Assembly (NCBI RefSeq): GCF_000296405.1
Contig: NZ_JH815193.1
Span: forward strand, 442,286 to 484,532
Direction of reading: 5' to 3'
Source of the DNA: Corynebacterium otitidis ATCC 51513
Lineage (GTDB): Bacteria > Actinomycetota > Actinomycetes > Mycobacteriales > Mycobacteriaceae
DNA: 42,247 bases
Position numbers and translations under genes: made by a program. A model generated the notes under the pieces. That model saw nothing but the letters and a program-made list of their open reading frames with translations. It was not told the DNA's origin and searched no databases. Of this stretch, positions 32,303 to 40,425 are shown in pieces (within the stretch, counting starts at the first letter, position 1; every line of letters begins with the position of its first letter).

Positions 32303-34272
32303 TACCGCCCCGCCTCGGGCTCGTCTGGGTGGTAGTCGAGGCGCCGGCGGGCGCGCTCCTTCTCCGGGTCGGGGATGGGGATCGCCGAGAGCAGCGCCTT
32401 GGTGTAGGGGTGCACCGGGTTATCGAAGACCGACTCGACGTCGCCGGACTCGACGAACTCGCCGCGGTACATGACCGCGACCCGGTCGGCGATGTGGCGC
32501 ACGACGGAGAGATCGTGGGCGACGAAGACGAGGCTGATGCCCAGCGAGCGCTTGAGCTCGACAAGCAGGTTGATCATGCCCGCCTGGATGGAGACGTCCA
32601 GCGCCGAGACCGGCTCGTCGAGCACGATGACCGAGGGGCTGGTCGCCAGCGCCCGGGCAAGCCCGATGCGCTGGCGCTGCCCGCCGGAGAACGCACCCGG
32701 AAAGCGGTCGATCTGGTCGGGCACGAGCCCGACGAGCCGCATGAGCTCCGCGACGCGGGCGTCGACATCCCCGTCGTAGCCGAGCGAGTTGAGCGGCTCG
32801 GCGAGGATCTCCCGGACGGTCATGCGGGGGTTAAGAGAGCTCATCGGGTCCTGGAAGACGATCTGGATCCCGCGGCGCGCCGCGCGGCGCTGCCGGGCGG
32901 TCATCTCCCCGGCGTCCTCGCCGTTGAGCACGATCCTCGAGCCCTCCTGCGGCTCGAGACCCATGATCTCGAGCAGGGTGGTGCTCTTGCCCGAGCCGGA
33001 CTCCCCGACGATCGCGAAGCACTCCCCCGCCCGCACGTCGAAGCTCACGTCCTTCACCGCCTCGACGGTGCCGACGCGGCGCTTGACGAGCGCGCCCTTG
33101 GTGATGGGGAACGAGCGCGAGAGGTTCTCCACCTCGAGCGTGGCTGGCCGCTCCTCGCGCGGCACGCCGGCGTACTGGTCCTCGGTGAGCTCCGGGAGGG
33201 GGTAGACGTCCTCGCCGAGGTACGTGCCGCGCACGAGCTTCTCGGAGCGCAGGCACGCCGCGCGGTGAGCCGTGCCCGCCCGCCCGGCGCCGACGTCCGC
33301 GAGCTCCGGCTCGGCCTCCCTGCACTCGGGCTTCACCATGGGGCAGCGCGCCGCGAACGGGCAGCCGGCCGGCAGGTCGACGAGCGTGGGCGGAGTGCCG
33401 GGGATCGCGACGAGAGCGTCGCCGCGCTTCTCGTCGACCCTCGGCGTCGAGTTGAGCAGCCCCACCGTGTACGGCATCTTCGGGTCGGCGAAGAGCTCGT
33501 CGACGGGCGCGTGCTCGACCGGGCGGCCGGCGTACATGACCATGACGTCGTCGGCGGTGCCGGCGACCACGCCCATGTCGTGGGTGATCATGATCGTCGC
33601 CGCGCCGGTCTCCTGCTGCGCGACCTTGAGCACGTCGAGGATCTGCGCCTGGATGGTGACGTCCAGCGCGGTGGTCGGCTCGTCGGCGATGATCACCCTG
33701 GGATCGTTGGCGATCGCCATGGCGATGACGACGCGCTGGCGCATGCCGCCGGAGAACTGGTGGGGGAAGTCGCGCAGCCGCAGCTTCGGCTCGGGGATGC
33801 CGACCAAGTCGAGGAGCTCGGCGGCGCGGTTCCACGCCTGCGACTTCGAGATCCGCTGGTGCGCGCGCAGCGCCTCGACGATCTGGGTGCCGACGTCGAA
33901 GACCGGGGTGAGCGCGGAGAGCGGGTCCTGGAAGACCATGGCGATGTCGCTGCCCCGCAGCTTGGAGAGCTCCTTGTCGCTCAGGCCCAGGATCTCGCGC
34001 CCGTCGTAGGTCACCGAGCCCTCGACGCTCGCGTAGTCGGGCAGAAGCCCCATGATCGCGAGCGAGGTGACGGACTTCCCCGAGCCGGACTCGCCGACGA
34101 TGCCAAGGCTGCGGCCCGGGTAGAGGTCGAAGTCGACGCCGCGCACCGCGTTGACGATGCCCGCCTCGGAGGGGAAGGAGGCGCGCAGGTCGCGGACCTG
34201 GAGCAGCGGCTCGGGCCGGCCGGGGCGCGCGGCGCCGGCGTGCTGGGCCCGGTTCCTCGTGTCGATGGTCAT
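32302..34272 (-). CDS. Peptide-type ABC importer, fused double ATPase with Cys cluster (OppD-OppF)
   Basis: The 656-residue protein has two ABC ATPase domains. Domain 1 has GESGSGKSVTS, FSGGMRQRVVIAMAI and VIIADEPTTALD. Its OppD-type extension holds CPFAARCP, then further Cys (KPEC and AAC), the four-Cys pattern that binds an Fe-S cluster in several DppD/OppD proteins. Domain 2 has GESGSGKSTTL, FSGGQRQRIGLARAL and VIVLDEPVSALD. The ~90-residue larger size compared with the other fused ATPase is mostly this extension and the linker. It overlaps the upstream permease gene by 4 nt (ATGA), so translation is coupled. It should power permeases 34269-35288 and 35292-36275. Confidence 0.94.
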   Translation of the reverse strand: MTIDTRNRAQHAGAARPGRPEPLLQVRDLRASFPSEAGIVNAVRGVDFDLYPGRSLGIVGESGSGKSVTSLAIMGLLPDYASVEGSVTYDGREILGLSDKELSKLRGSDIAMVFQDPLSALTPVFDVGTQIVEALRAHQRISKSQAWNRAAELLDLVGIPEPKLRLRDFPHQFSGGMRQRVVIAMAIANDPRVIIADEPTTALDVTIQAQILDVLKVAQQETGAATIMITHDMGVVAGTADDVMVMYAGRPVEHAPVDELFADPKMPYTVGLLNSTPRVDEKRGDALVAIPGTPPTLVDLPAGCPFAARCPMVKPECREAEPELADVGAGRAGTAHRAACLRSEKLVRGTYLGEDVYPLPELTEDQYAGVPREERPATLEVENLSRSFPITKGALVKRRVGTVEAVKDVSFDVRAGECFAIVGESGSGKSTTLLEIMGLEPQEGSRIVLNGEDAGEMTARQRRAARRGIQIVFQDPMSSLNPRMTVREILAEPLNSLGYDGDVDARVAELMRLVGLVPDQIDRFPGAFSGGQRQRIGLARALATSPSVIVLDEPVSALDVSIQAGMINLLVELKRSLGISLVFVAHDLSVVRHIADRVAVMYRGEFVESGDVESVFDNPVHPYTKALLSAIPIPDPEKERARRRLDYHPDEPEAGR

Positions 34273-35288
34273 GCTTGTCCTCCGGAACGAGAGTTGGGGT
34301 CGAGGGCGTCGCGCAGGCCGTCGGCGATGAACGCCATCGACACGGTGAGCAGGGTGAGGATGCCGGCCGGGAAGTAGAACTGCCAGGGCGCGGCCTGGGT
34401 GGCGTTCGCGCCGGCGGCGAGCAGGGTGCCCAGCGACACGTCGGGGAGCTTCACGCCGAGGCCGAGGAAGGACAGTGCGGTCTCGGACATGATGACCCCG
34501 ACGACGCCGAGGGCGAACTGGATGATGAGCAGAGAGCCGATGTTCGGCACGAGGTGGCGCACGACGGTCCGCGGCCTAGAGACACCCATGAACCTTGCTG
34601 CGCGCACGTAGTCGTTCTGCTTAATGCTCAGCGACATCGACCAGATGACGCGGGCGGGGAACATCCACCCGAAGAGCACGAGCACGACGATGAGCAGCTT
34701 CCAGTCGCCCTGCGCGTCGCCGACGACGAGCGCGATGAGCAAAAACGTCGGGATGGCGAGGAGGAAGTGGATCGCGCCGATGACGATCTTCTCCGGCAGG
34801 CCGCCGTAGAGCGCCGCGCCGGCGCCGAGCACCGCGGAGATCACCGAGGTGCCCAGCGAGGCGAGCACGCCGATAATCAGCGAGCGGCCGAGCCCGTGGA
34901 CGACCTGGGCGTAGAGGTCGTGGCCGACGTCGGTGGTGCCGAACCAGTGCTCGGCGCTCGGCGGGCTCGAGAGGTTGAGGAAGTCGGCCTCGTCGTAGGC
35001 CCAGGGGGTGAGGAACCCGCCGAAGATGGCGACGAGCGCGAGGAGGGCGAAGACCGCGAGCCCCACGACGGCCATCCGGTTGCGCATGAAGCGCCGCACG
35101 TAGAGCCGGGTCTTGCTCGTGCCGCGCCCGGCGCCCGGCAGGTCCTCGGCCACGCCGGTGGTGTCGGTGGCGCTCGGCTGGGTGCCGGTGACGACCGAGC
35201 CGGGGTCCTCGCGCAGGCCGGCGGCAGGCGCCTGGCCGGGGCCGGGCACGGCGGGCCGCGCGCCGCGGGTGTCGGTGTTGTCGCTCAT
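34269..35288 (-). CDS. Peptide-type ABC importer permease (OppC-like)
   Basis: The 339-residue permease has a long polar cytosolic N-terminus (about 65 residues, Pro/Gly/Thr-rich), then helix 1 (MAVVGLAVFALLALVAIFGG), WFGTTDVGHDLYAQVVHGLG typical of DppC/OppC, and the BPD domain with EAA loop YVRAARFMGVSRPRTVVRHLVPN. ATG 35288 follows 3 nt behind the upstream permease gene; the 3' end overlaps the ATPase gene by 4 nt. Both permeases annotated as C-type in this window share the long N-terminal tail, though with different sequence. Confidence 0.93.
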   Translation of the reverse strand: MSDNTDTRGARPAVPGPGQAPAAGLREDPGSVVTGTQPSATDTTGVAEDLPGAGRGTSKTRLYVRRFMRNRMAVVGLAVFALLALVAIFGGFLTPWAYDEADFLNLSSPPSAEHWFGTTDVGHDLYAQVVHGLGRSLIIGVLASLGTSVISAVLGAGAALYGGLPEKIVIGAIHFLLAIPTFLLIALVVGDAQGDWKLLIVVLVLFGWMFPARVIWSMSLSIKQNDYVRAARFMGVSRPRTVVRHLVPNIGSLLIIQFALGVVGVIMSETALSFLGLGVKLPDVSLGTLLAAGANATQAAPWQFYFPAGILTLLTVSMAFIADGLRDALDPNSRSGGQA

Positions 35289-35291
35289 GGT

Positions 35292-36275
35292 CTAGCTCAC
35301 TCTCACTCGCGGGTCGAGGGCGACGACGACGATGTCCGCGAGAATCGCGGAGACCGCGACCATCGCCGAGCCGAAGGCGGCGACGGCGACGGCGCCGTGG
35401 ACGTCGTTGCGCTGGATGGTCTGGATCGTGTACTGCCCCATGCCGTTCCAGGCGAAGATCACCTCCGTCATGACCGCGCCGGTGAAGATTCCGGGCACGG
35501 AGAACGCCACCGAGGTCGCGACGGGGATCAGCGAGGTGCGCAGCGCGTGGCGGCGGATCGCCTGGGGGCGGGTGAGCCCTTTCGCCCGCGCGGTGCGCAC
35601 GTAGTCGGCGCCGAGGTTGTCGAGCAGGAGGGTGCGCTGCATCATGTGGTATCCCGCGTAGCTGATGATCACCAAAGAAATCGTCGGCAGGATGAGGTGC
35701 TGCAGCGCGTCGACGAGCCAGGCGAAGAATCCGCCGCCCGGATTGGACGAGGACCCCACCACGTAGAAGACGCGGGTGCCGGTGAGCTCGTTGATCCAGA
35801 TGCCGAGCGCGACGACGATGATCGAGATGACCACCACGTGGGTGTTGATCGTCACGATCGACAGGCCCTGGAAGAACCGGTCGGCGAACTTGTACTGCCT
35901 GGCCGCCGTGTAGACGCCGAGGCCGACGCCGATGATCACGGAGAGGATCGTCGAGAGGAACAGCAGCTGCGCGGAGACCCCGATGCGGAAGCCGACCTGG
36001 TCGTTGACCGAGTCGCCCACCGGGGAGAGCCCCCAGTCCCAGTGCAACAGGACGCCCTGGATCCACGTCCACCACCGCTCGAGGAGCGGCGTGTCCGGGT
36101 GGAGGTTGCGCGGCTCGAGCAGCCTGTAGATCTCCTCCTCGGTGGGCGCGGGGTTGCGCTCCCGGTAATTCGACCTGGGTTCGAGAAACGTCGCCGCGAG
36201 GAAATAGGCGATGTTGGTAGCGAGAAAGGCAACGAGAAGCCACGTCGCCGCCTTTTTAACAACGTATTTCAACAA
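35292..36275 (-). CDS. Peptide-type ABC importer permease (OppB-like), first gene of operon
   Basis: The 327-residue permease has helix 1 at ATWLLVAFLATNIAYFLAATFL, a periplasmic segment with NLHPDTPLLERWWTWIQGVL, and the EAA loop ADYVRTARAKGLTRPQAIRRH followed by ALRTSLIPVATSVAFSVPGI. The start is TTG 36275 with GGAGG 9 nt upstream; the next codon is also TTG, so 36272 is possible. It heads the operon oppB-oppC-oppDF-SBP, an order opposite to the neighbouring operon where the lipoprotein is first. Confidence 0.92.
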   Translation of the reverse strand: MLKYVVKKAATWLLVAFLATNIAYFLAATFLEPRSNYRERNPAPTEEEIYRLLEPRNLHPDTPLLERWWTWIQGVLLHWDWGLSPVGDSVNDQVGFRIGVSAQLLFLSTILSVIIGVGLGVYTAARQYKFADRFFQGLSIVTINTHVVVISIIVVALGIWINELTGTRVFYVVGSSSNPGGGFFAWLVDALQHLILPTISLVIISYAGYHMMQRTLLLDNLGADYVRTARAKGLTRPQAIRRHALRTSLIPVATSVAFSVPGIFTGAVMTEVIFAWNGMGQYTIQTIQRNDVHGAVAVAAFGSAMVAVSAILADIVVVALDPRVRVS

Positions 36276-36390
36276 GCGCTACCGCCTCCGTCCGTAAATC
36301 GTCCAGATCACAGTACGACGACGTTGTGAGGTGCGAGGCGTTTTTCATGCACGAGTTGAAAAAACCTTGTGAACCCCTCCCGAGCAGCGC

Positions 36391-36414
36391 AAAACCCCCG
36401 GGCAAGCCCGGGGG
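36391..36414 (-). terminator. Terminator of the ykoEDC operon
   Basis: A 9-bp perfect stem (36395-36403 with 36406-36414) is followed on the minus strand by TTTTGC, 25 bp past the ykoC-like stop at 36439. Confidence 0.85.
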
Positions 36415-36438
36415 TGGGGGGTAGCCGCGAGGGGGGCG

Positions 36439-37248
36439 TCAGGCGCCGAGGAAGCGGAACTCCCCGGTCGCGACGGCCACCCCGATCGCCACGGCGGGCA
36501 CCGCCGCGCACGCGAGGATCGCGAGCGCGTCGCGCCACGTCATCACCGAGCGCCTGGCCCACGTGCGGGGCTGTCCCGCCCGGCCGAAGCCGCGGGCCTC
36601 CATCGCGGTGGAGAGCCGCCCGCCGCGCCTAAGCGCGAGCACGAGCAGCGCGAAGCACTGCCCCGCCGCGCGCCTGATGCGGCCCCGGTCGCCGAGGCCG
36701 CGGGCCCGGCGGGCGCGCTCCATCGCCGCCCAGTCGTCGCGGAAGAGCACGACCATCCGGGTGCCTGCCACGACGCTGATGACGAAGCGGTGCGGAAGCT
36801 TCAGCACCTGCGCGAGCGCGTCGCCGAGGTCCGTGGGGTCGATGTCGCGGATGAGCACCATGACCGGCAGCGCCACGGCGAGCACGCGCAGCACGATCGC
36901 GACGGAGAGCTCGATCGAGTTGTCGGTGACCTTCGCTAGCCCGAGCTCAAAGTAGACCTCGCCCTCGGGGCGGGCGTAGAGCATCATCGACACCCCGCCG
37001 AGCAGGGCCATGGCGAGGATCGGCCAGCTGCGCCGCGCGAGCTCGAGCCAGCCGACCCCGCAGGCCGGCGAGGCGATGAGGATCGCCGCGAGAGCCACGC
37101 TCGCCGAAACCCAGTCGACGCTAACGAGCAGCGGCACGGTGAGCACGAGGAGCCCGATGACGCGGCTCGCGGGGTTGAGCCCGGCGAACAGTCCCCTGCC
37201 GCGGCGCGCCGCCGGGGCTGGGGCCGTAGCGCTAGCTGCCTGGCTCAA
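36439..37248 (-). CDS. ykoC: ECF transporter transmembrane coupling protein (YkoC/EcfT-like)
   Basis: The 269-residue T component has about six hydrophobic segments and two Ala-Arg-Gly motifs in the cytosolic coupling helices: ERARRARGLG (about 178-187) and MEARGFGRAG (about 215-224). These dock into the two ATPase domains. It starts at TTG 37248 and overlaps the ATPase gene by 17 nt, ensuring coupled synthesis. With YkoD and YkoE it forms an energy-coupling-factor importer. Specificity for thiamine or its pyrimidine precursor is inferred from the S component and riboswitch. Confidence 0.92.
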   Translation of the reverse strand: MSQAASATAPAPAARRGRGLFAGLNPASRVIGLLVLTVPLLVSVDWVSASVALAAILIASPACGVGWLELARRSWPILAMALLGGVSMMLYARPEGEVYFELGLAKVTDNSIELSVAIVLRVLAVALPVMVLIRDIDPTDLGDALAQVLKLPHRFVISVVAGTRMVVLFRDDWAAMERARRARGLGDRGRIRRAAGQCFALLVLALRRGGRLSTAMEARGFGRAGQPRTWARRSVMTWRDALAILACAAVPAVAIGVAVATGEFRFLGA

Positions 37249-38587
37249 GGCGCACCTCCTTGTCGCCGAGCGCCGCGCGGAACGCGCGGTCGTGGGTGAT
37301 CGAGCAGACCGTCACGCCGTCGTCGGTGAGCTCCCTGATGAGCCGTGCTAGTTCCGCGAACGTGTGGTCGTCCTGCCCGAAGGTCGGCTCGTCTAAGAGC
37401 ACGACCTCGGGGGCCGCGGCGAGCGCGGTCGCCACGGACAGGCGGCGCTTCTCCCCGCCGGAGAGCGTGAACGGGTTCGCCCCGGCGAGGTGCCCGAGCC
37501 TAAGCCTCGCCATGAGCTCCTCGATGCGCTCCCCGGCGTCGAGCCCCATGACCCGCGGGCCGACCTCGAGCTCGTCTGCGACGGTGCGGGCGACGAACTG
37601 GTGCTCGGGCTCCTGGAAGACGGTGCCGATACGCGTGGCGATGTCCTTGGAGGACCACTCGTGGGGCGCGCCGCGTGCGCCGCGGCGCACCCGCTCGGCG
37701 ACCGCGACCGCGCCGCTCTCGGGGCGCACGAGCCCGCCGAGCGCGGAGAGCACGCTCGTCTTGCCCGCCCCGTTGGGCCCGGTGATCACCGTGGAGGCCG
37801 CCCGCGGCAGCGACAGCGTCCGCGCGGGAAGCCCGTTGACGACCACGCCTGCGGCCTCGACGTCGGGCTCGGCGGCGGCGCGGCCCGGCTCGGCGGCGAA
37901 GCCCGCGGCGCGCTCCGGGAGGTCGGAGCCGGCGATCTCTACGAGCCCGCCGGAGCCGCCGCTCAGCCTCGCGACGCGGTCGACGTGGGGCAGCCAGGAG
38001 CGCGCGTCGTGCTCGACGACGATGAGGCTCGCGCCCGTCTCGCGGGCGACGCGGGCGACGGCCTCGCGCACGAGGGCCGCGCCCTCGGGGTCGAGGTTCG
38101 CCGTCGGCTCGTCCAAGAGCAGCACGTCGGCGCCCATGGCGAGCACCCCGGCGAGCGCGAGGCGCTGCTTCTGCCCGCCGGAGAGCCTCGCCGTCGGCCA
38201 GTCGAGCGGCACGCTGAGGCCCACGAGCTCCTTGGCCTCCTCGACGCGGCGCCAGATCTCGTCTCTCGGCACGGCGAGGTTCTCGCAGCCGAAGGCGATG
38301 TCGTCGCCGACCCGCGTGGCGACGACCTGGGACTCGGGGTCCTGGAGCACGAGGCCGACGATCCCGTCGACCTCGCGGGAGCCGGCCTGGGAGCCCTCGC
38401 TCGCGTCGCCCGCCACCCCCGCGATCGCGGCGAGCAGCGTCGACTTGCCGGAGCCGGAGTCCCCGACGATGAGCAGCCGCTCGCCCCGGGCGAGCTCTAA
38501 GTCGACGTGGTCGAAGGCGGGCTCGGCGCGCGAGGCGTGCTTCCAGCCGAAGTCCTTGAGCCGCAGCGCCGGCGCGGGGGCGGTCAC
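37232..38587 (-). CDS. ykoD: ECF transporter fused double ATPase (YkoD-like)
   Basis: The 451-residue protein has two ABC ATPase domains: domain 1 with GDSGSGKSTLL, LSGGQKQRLALAGVL and VLLLDEPTANLD; domain 2 with GPNGAGKTSVL, LSGGEKRRLSVATAL and VVLLDEPTFGQD. GTG 38587 overlaps the upstream gene's TGA by 4 nt (GTGA), so a long upstream extension of this frame to 39184 is not real. YkoD proteins are the two-in-one ATPases of thiamine-related ECF importers. Asp replaces the usual His-loop-adjacent residues nowhere obvious; both domains look catalytically complete by eye. Confidence 0.94.
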   Translation of the reverse strand: MTAPAPALRLKDFGWKHASRAEPAFDHVDLELARGERLLIVGDSGSGKSTLLAAIAGVAGDASEGSQAGSREVDGIVGLVLQDPESQVVATRVGDDIAFGCENLAVPRDEIWRRVEEAKELVGLSVPLDWPTARLSGGQKQRLALAGVLAMGADVLLLDEPTANLDPEGAALVREAVARVARETGASLIVVEHDARSWLPHVDRVARLSGGSGGLVEIAGSDLPERAAGFAAEPGRAAAEPDVEAAGVVVNGLPARTLSLPRAASTVITGPNGAGKTSVLSALGGLVRPESGAVAVAERVRRGARGAPHEWSSKDIATRIGTVFQEPEHQFVARTVADELEVGPRVMGLDAGERIEELMARLRLGHLAGANPFTLSGGEKRRLSVATALAAAPEVVLLDEPTFGQDDHTFAELARLIRELTDDGVTVCSITHDRAFRAALGDKEVRLEPGS

Positions 38588-39222
38588 CGGGCCTCGCGGC
38601 CGGCGGCGAAGCGGTCGAGCGCCCCGGTCTTCGCCAGCCCGCGGACCACCGCCCAGCCGAGCGCCCCGGCGATGATCGCCCCGGAGACGACGACGCAGGC
38701 GAGATAGATGATGTTGAACTCGAGGCTGCGCGCGTAGTTCGCGGAGGTGACGAGCTCGAGGAGGAAGGCGCCGACCGCGGCGCCCACCCCGGCGAGCACG
38801 CCGACCGGCAGCTTGAAGGAGCGGTAGGCGAAGGCGAGGAAGACGAGCTCCGCGCCGAGTCCCTGCGCCGCGCCGGAGAGGATGACGGTCGCGCCCCACT
38901 GGTTGCCCAGCACCGCGGAGACGATCGACGCGATGAGCTCGACGAGGAGCGCCGCCCCGGGCTTGCGGATGATAAGCCCGCCGACGACGCCGGCGATGAG
39001 CCAGATCCCGATCGCCAGTCCCCCGAGCCCCGGGGTGACGGCGTCGAAGACCTCGTAGCCAAACCCGCCGATGAAGTTCCACACCCAGAAGATCAGCCCG
39101 CCGGCGACGCCGAGGACGGCGGCGACGACGATGTCGACGACCCGCCAGCTCAGCCTCGATCCGCCGGCCCCGGGCGCCTCCCAACGGCTGGTGTCGTCCT
39201 TGCCGGTGTTGTCTGTAGTCAC
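38584..39222 (-). CDS. ykoE: ECF transporter substrate-binding S component (YkoE-like, thiamine/HMP)
   Basis: The 212-residue membrane protein has five to six helices: VVDIVVAAVLGVAGGLIFWV, GLGGLAIGIWLIAGVVGGLI, PGAALLVELIASIVSAVLGN and so on. QWGATVILSGAAQGLGAELVF is the conserved YkoE stretch. It binds thiamine or hydroxymethylpyrimidine outside and hands it to YkoDC. GTG 39222 has GGAGG 12 nt upstream. The TPP riboswitch directly upstream (39242-39340) fixes the pathway: the operon should be shut off when thiamine pyrophosphate is plentiful. Exact ligand (thiamine versus precursor) is not decided by sequence. Confidence 0.92.
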   Translation of the reverse strand: MTTDNTGKDDTSRWEAPGAGGSRLSWRVVDIVVAAVLGVAGGLIFWVWNFIGGFGYEVFDAVTPGLGGLAIGIWLIAGVVGGLIIRKPGAALLVELIASIVSAVLGNQWGATVILSGAAQGLGAELVFLAFAYRSFKLPVGVLAGVGAAVGAFLLELVTSANYARSLEFNIIYLACVVVSGAIIAGALGWAVVRGLAKTGALDRFAAGREAR

Positions 39223-39241
39223 GGTCGGCTGCCGCCTCCTT

Positions 39242-39340
39242 CTACACGTCCCTCGCGCCGGTACTAGCCGGATCAGGTTCCCCCGGTTCGCCTTTTCTTC
39301 GGTGGCGTCTCAGCCGCGCCCGCGCGCGGCACCCGTGTGC
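39242..39340 (-). promoter_or_regulatory. TPP riboswitch (THI element) controlling ykoEDC
   Basis: On the minus strand the conserved blocks occur in order: ACGGGTGCC, GGCTGAGA, GAACCTGATCCGG, TAGTACCGGCG and AGGGA. The closing P1 stem is 5 bp (39334-39338 with 39244-39248). No terminator hairpin lies between the aptamer and GTG 39222, and the GGAGG ribosome site is a few nt after P1, so control is likely at translation initiation. Confidence 0.93.
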
Positions 39341-39352
39341 CAATGAAATGAC

Positions 39353-39363
39353 ATCCTATCCTA
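39353..39363 (-). promoter_or_regulatory. -10 region of the ykoEDC promoter
   Basis: Two overlapping TAGGAT hexamers on the minus strand (39358-39363 and 39353-39358). The second would start transcription near 39346, just before the riboswitch P1 stem. No clear -35. Confidence 0.45.
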
Positions 39364-39465
39364 TGCCGAACGACCCGGCGCCCGGCGCCCTCGAGGCCAA
39401 GGCCCGGGGCCCGCGGCGCCCGAGCCCGCGGTCCTCGCCGCCCGGCGCGCGGCCGGGCCCGGGGC

Positions 39466-39471
39466 TACGGT
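39466..39471 (+). promoter_or_regulatory. -10 hexamer of a probable leaderless transcript
   Basis: TACGGT, then 7 nt (GGGGGCC), then GTG 39479. A GTG at 39470 overlaps the hexamer and is less likely to be the start. Confidence 0.45.
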
Positions 39472-39478
39472 GGGGGCC

Positions 39479-40396
39479 GTGAATGATACCGGGCGAGACG
39501 TCGAACGAAACTTCCGCATCGACGCATCCGACACCGCCCTGATCATCGAGGGCGGCGGGATGCGCCTGTCCTACCTCGCGGCCGTCGTCGAGAAGCTCGT
39601 CACCAAGGGCGTGCGCTTCGGCTGGGTCGGCGGGGTGTCCGCCGGCGCGAGCCTCGCGGTAGCGTACCTGACCTCCCAGCCGGGCAACGCGTACACCCAG
39701 TTCGTCGAGGTCGCCGCCGATAAGAACTTCGCGGGCCTGGTTCCGCTCGTGCAGCGCAAGGGCTACTTCAACGCGGACTTCATGTACTCGGAGGCGCCGC
39801 TCGCGGCCTACGACGCGCCGCTCGACTTCTCGCGGATCGCCTCGCACCCGGCGGCGTTGCGGATCCCGTCGGTGCGGCTCGACACCGGGGAGACGGTGAA
39901 CTTCGGGTGGCGCGATATCGATTCGCTCTCCGACCTGCTCGACCGGGTGCGCGCCTCGTCGAGCCTGCCGCTTCTCATGCACCCGACCGTCATCGACGGG
40001 GTGCGCTATATCGACGGGGCGCTGTCGGCCTCGGGCGGGGTGCCGCTGGACATCGCGCAGCGCGACGGGTTCGAGAAGTTCTTCGTCATCGCCTCCCACC
40101 GGCGCGGCTTCGTGCGCCCGGAGCAGAAGCCCACCCGCGCGCTGCGCACGGTGCTGCGCAACGAGCCGATGATCTACGACCTCACGCTCAAGCGCCCGCC
40201 GCGCTACAACGAGACGATGCGCGAGATCCAGGCCCTAGAGGAGGCAGGCGCCGCCTACGTCGTGCAGCCCACCGGCAGGCTCGTGTCCTCGACGGAACGC
40301 AACCCGCAGCGCATCCGCCAGTCGTACCGCGACGGCGAAGAGCAGGCCACGCGCGAGTGGCCGCTGTGGCGCGAGTTCCTCACCCGGCCGCGCTAG
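39479..40396 (+). CDS. Patatin-like phospholipase family protein
   Basis: The 305-residue protein has the full patatin signature: oxyanion loop [11 protein letters not shown] (about 23-33), nucleophile elbow GVSAGAS (Ser about 52) and the dyad Asp in DGALSASGG (about 180). The serine-aspartate dyad hydrolyses acyl esters, typically of phospholipids. This size and the C-terminal [20 protein letters not shown] region match the YjjU-like bacterial group. There is no signal peptide, so it is cytosolic. The start GTG 39479 is chosen for its leaderless-type spacing to TACGGT. The neighbour is a convergent monooxygenase 29 bp away; no operon partner. The substrate is unknown. Confidence 0.9.
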
Positions 40397-40425
40397 CCCC
40401 GCTCGGGCGGCCGCGCTCAACCCGA

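Noticed and set aside
32329..36329. Very long plus-strand open frames (about 680 codons each, 32329-34377 and 34275-36329)
   Set aside because: They are antisense shadows of the minus-strand importer genes; their translations are Arg/Val/Asp/His-rich without domains, and the minus-strand frames have clear motifs, coupling overlaps and ribosome sites.
36300..36390. Short AT-rich stretch upstream of the OppB-like gene as a regulator binding site
   Set aside because: No clear dyad and no convincing -35/-10 pair; it probably holds the promoter but I could not define it.
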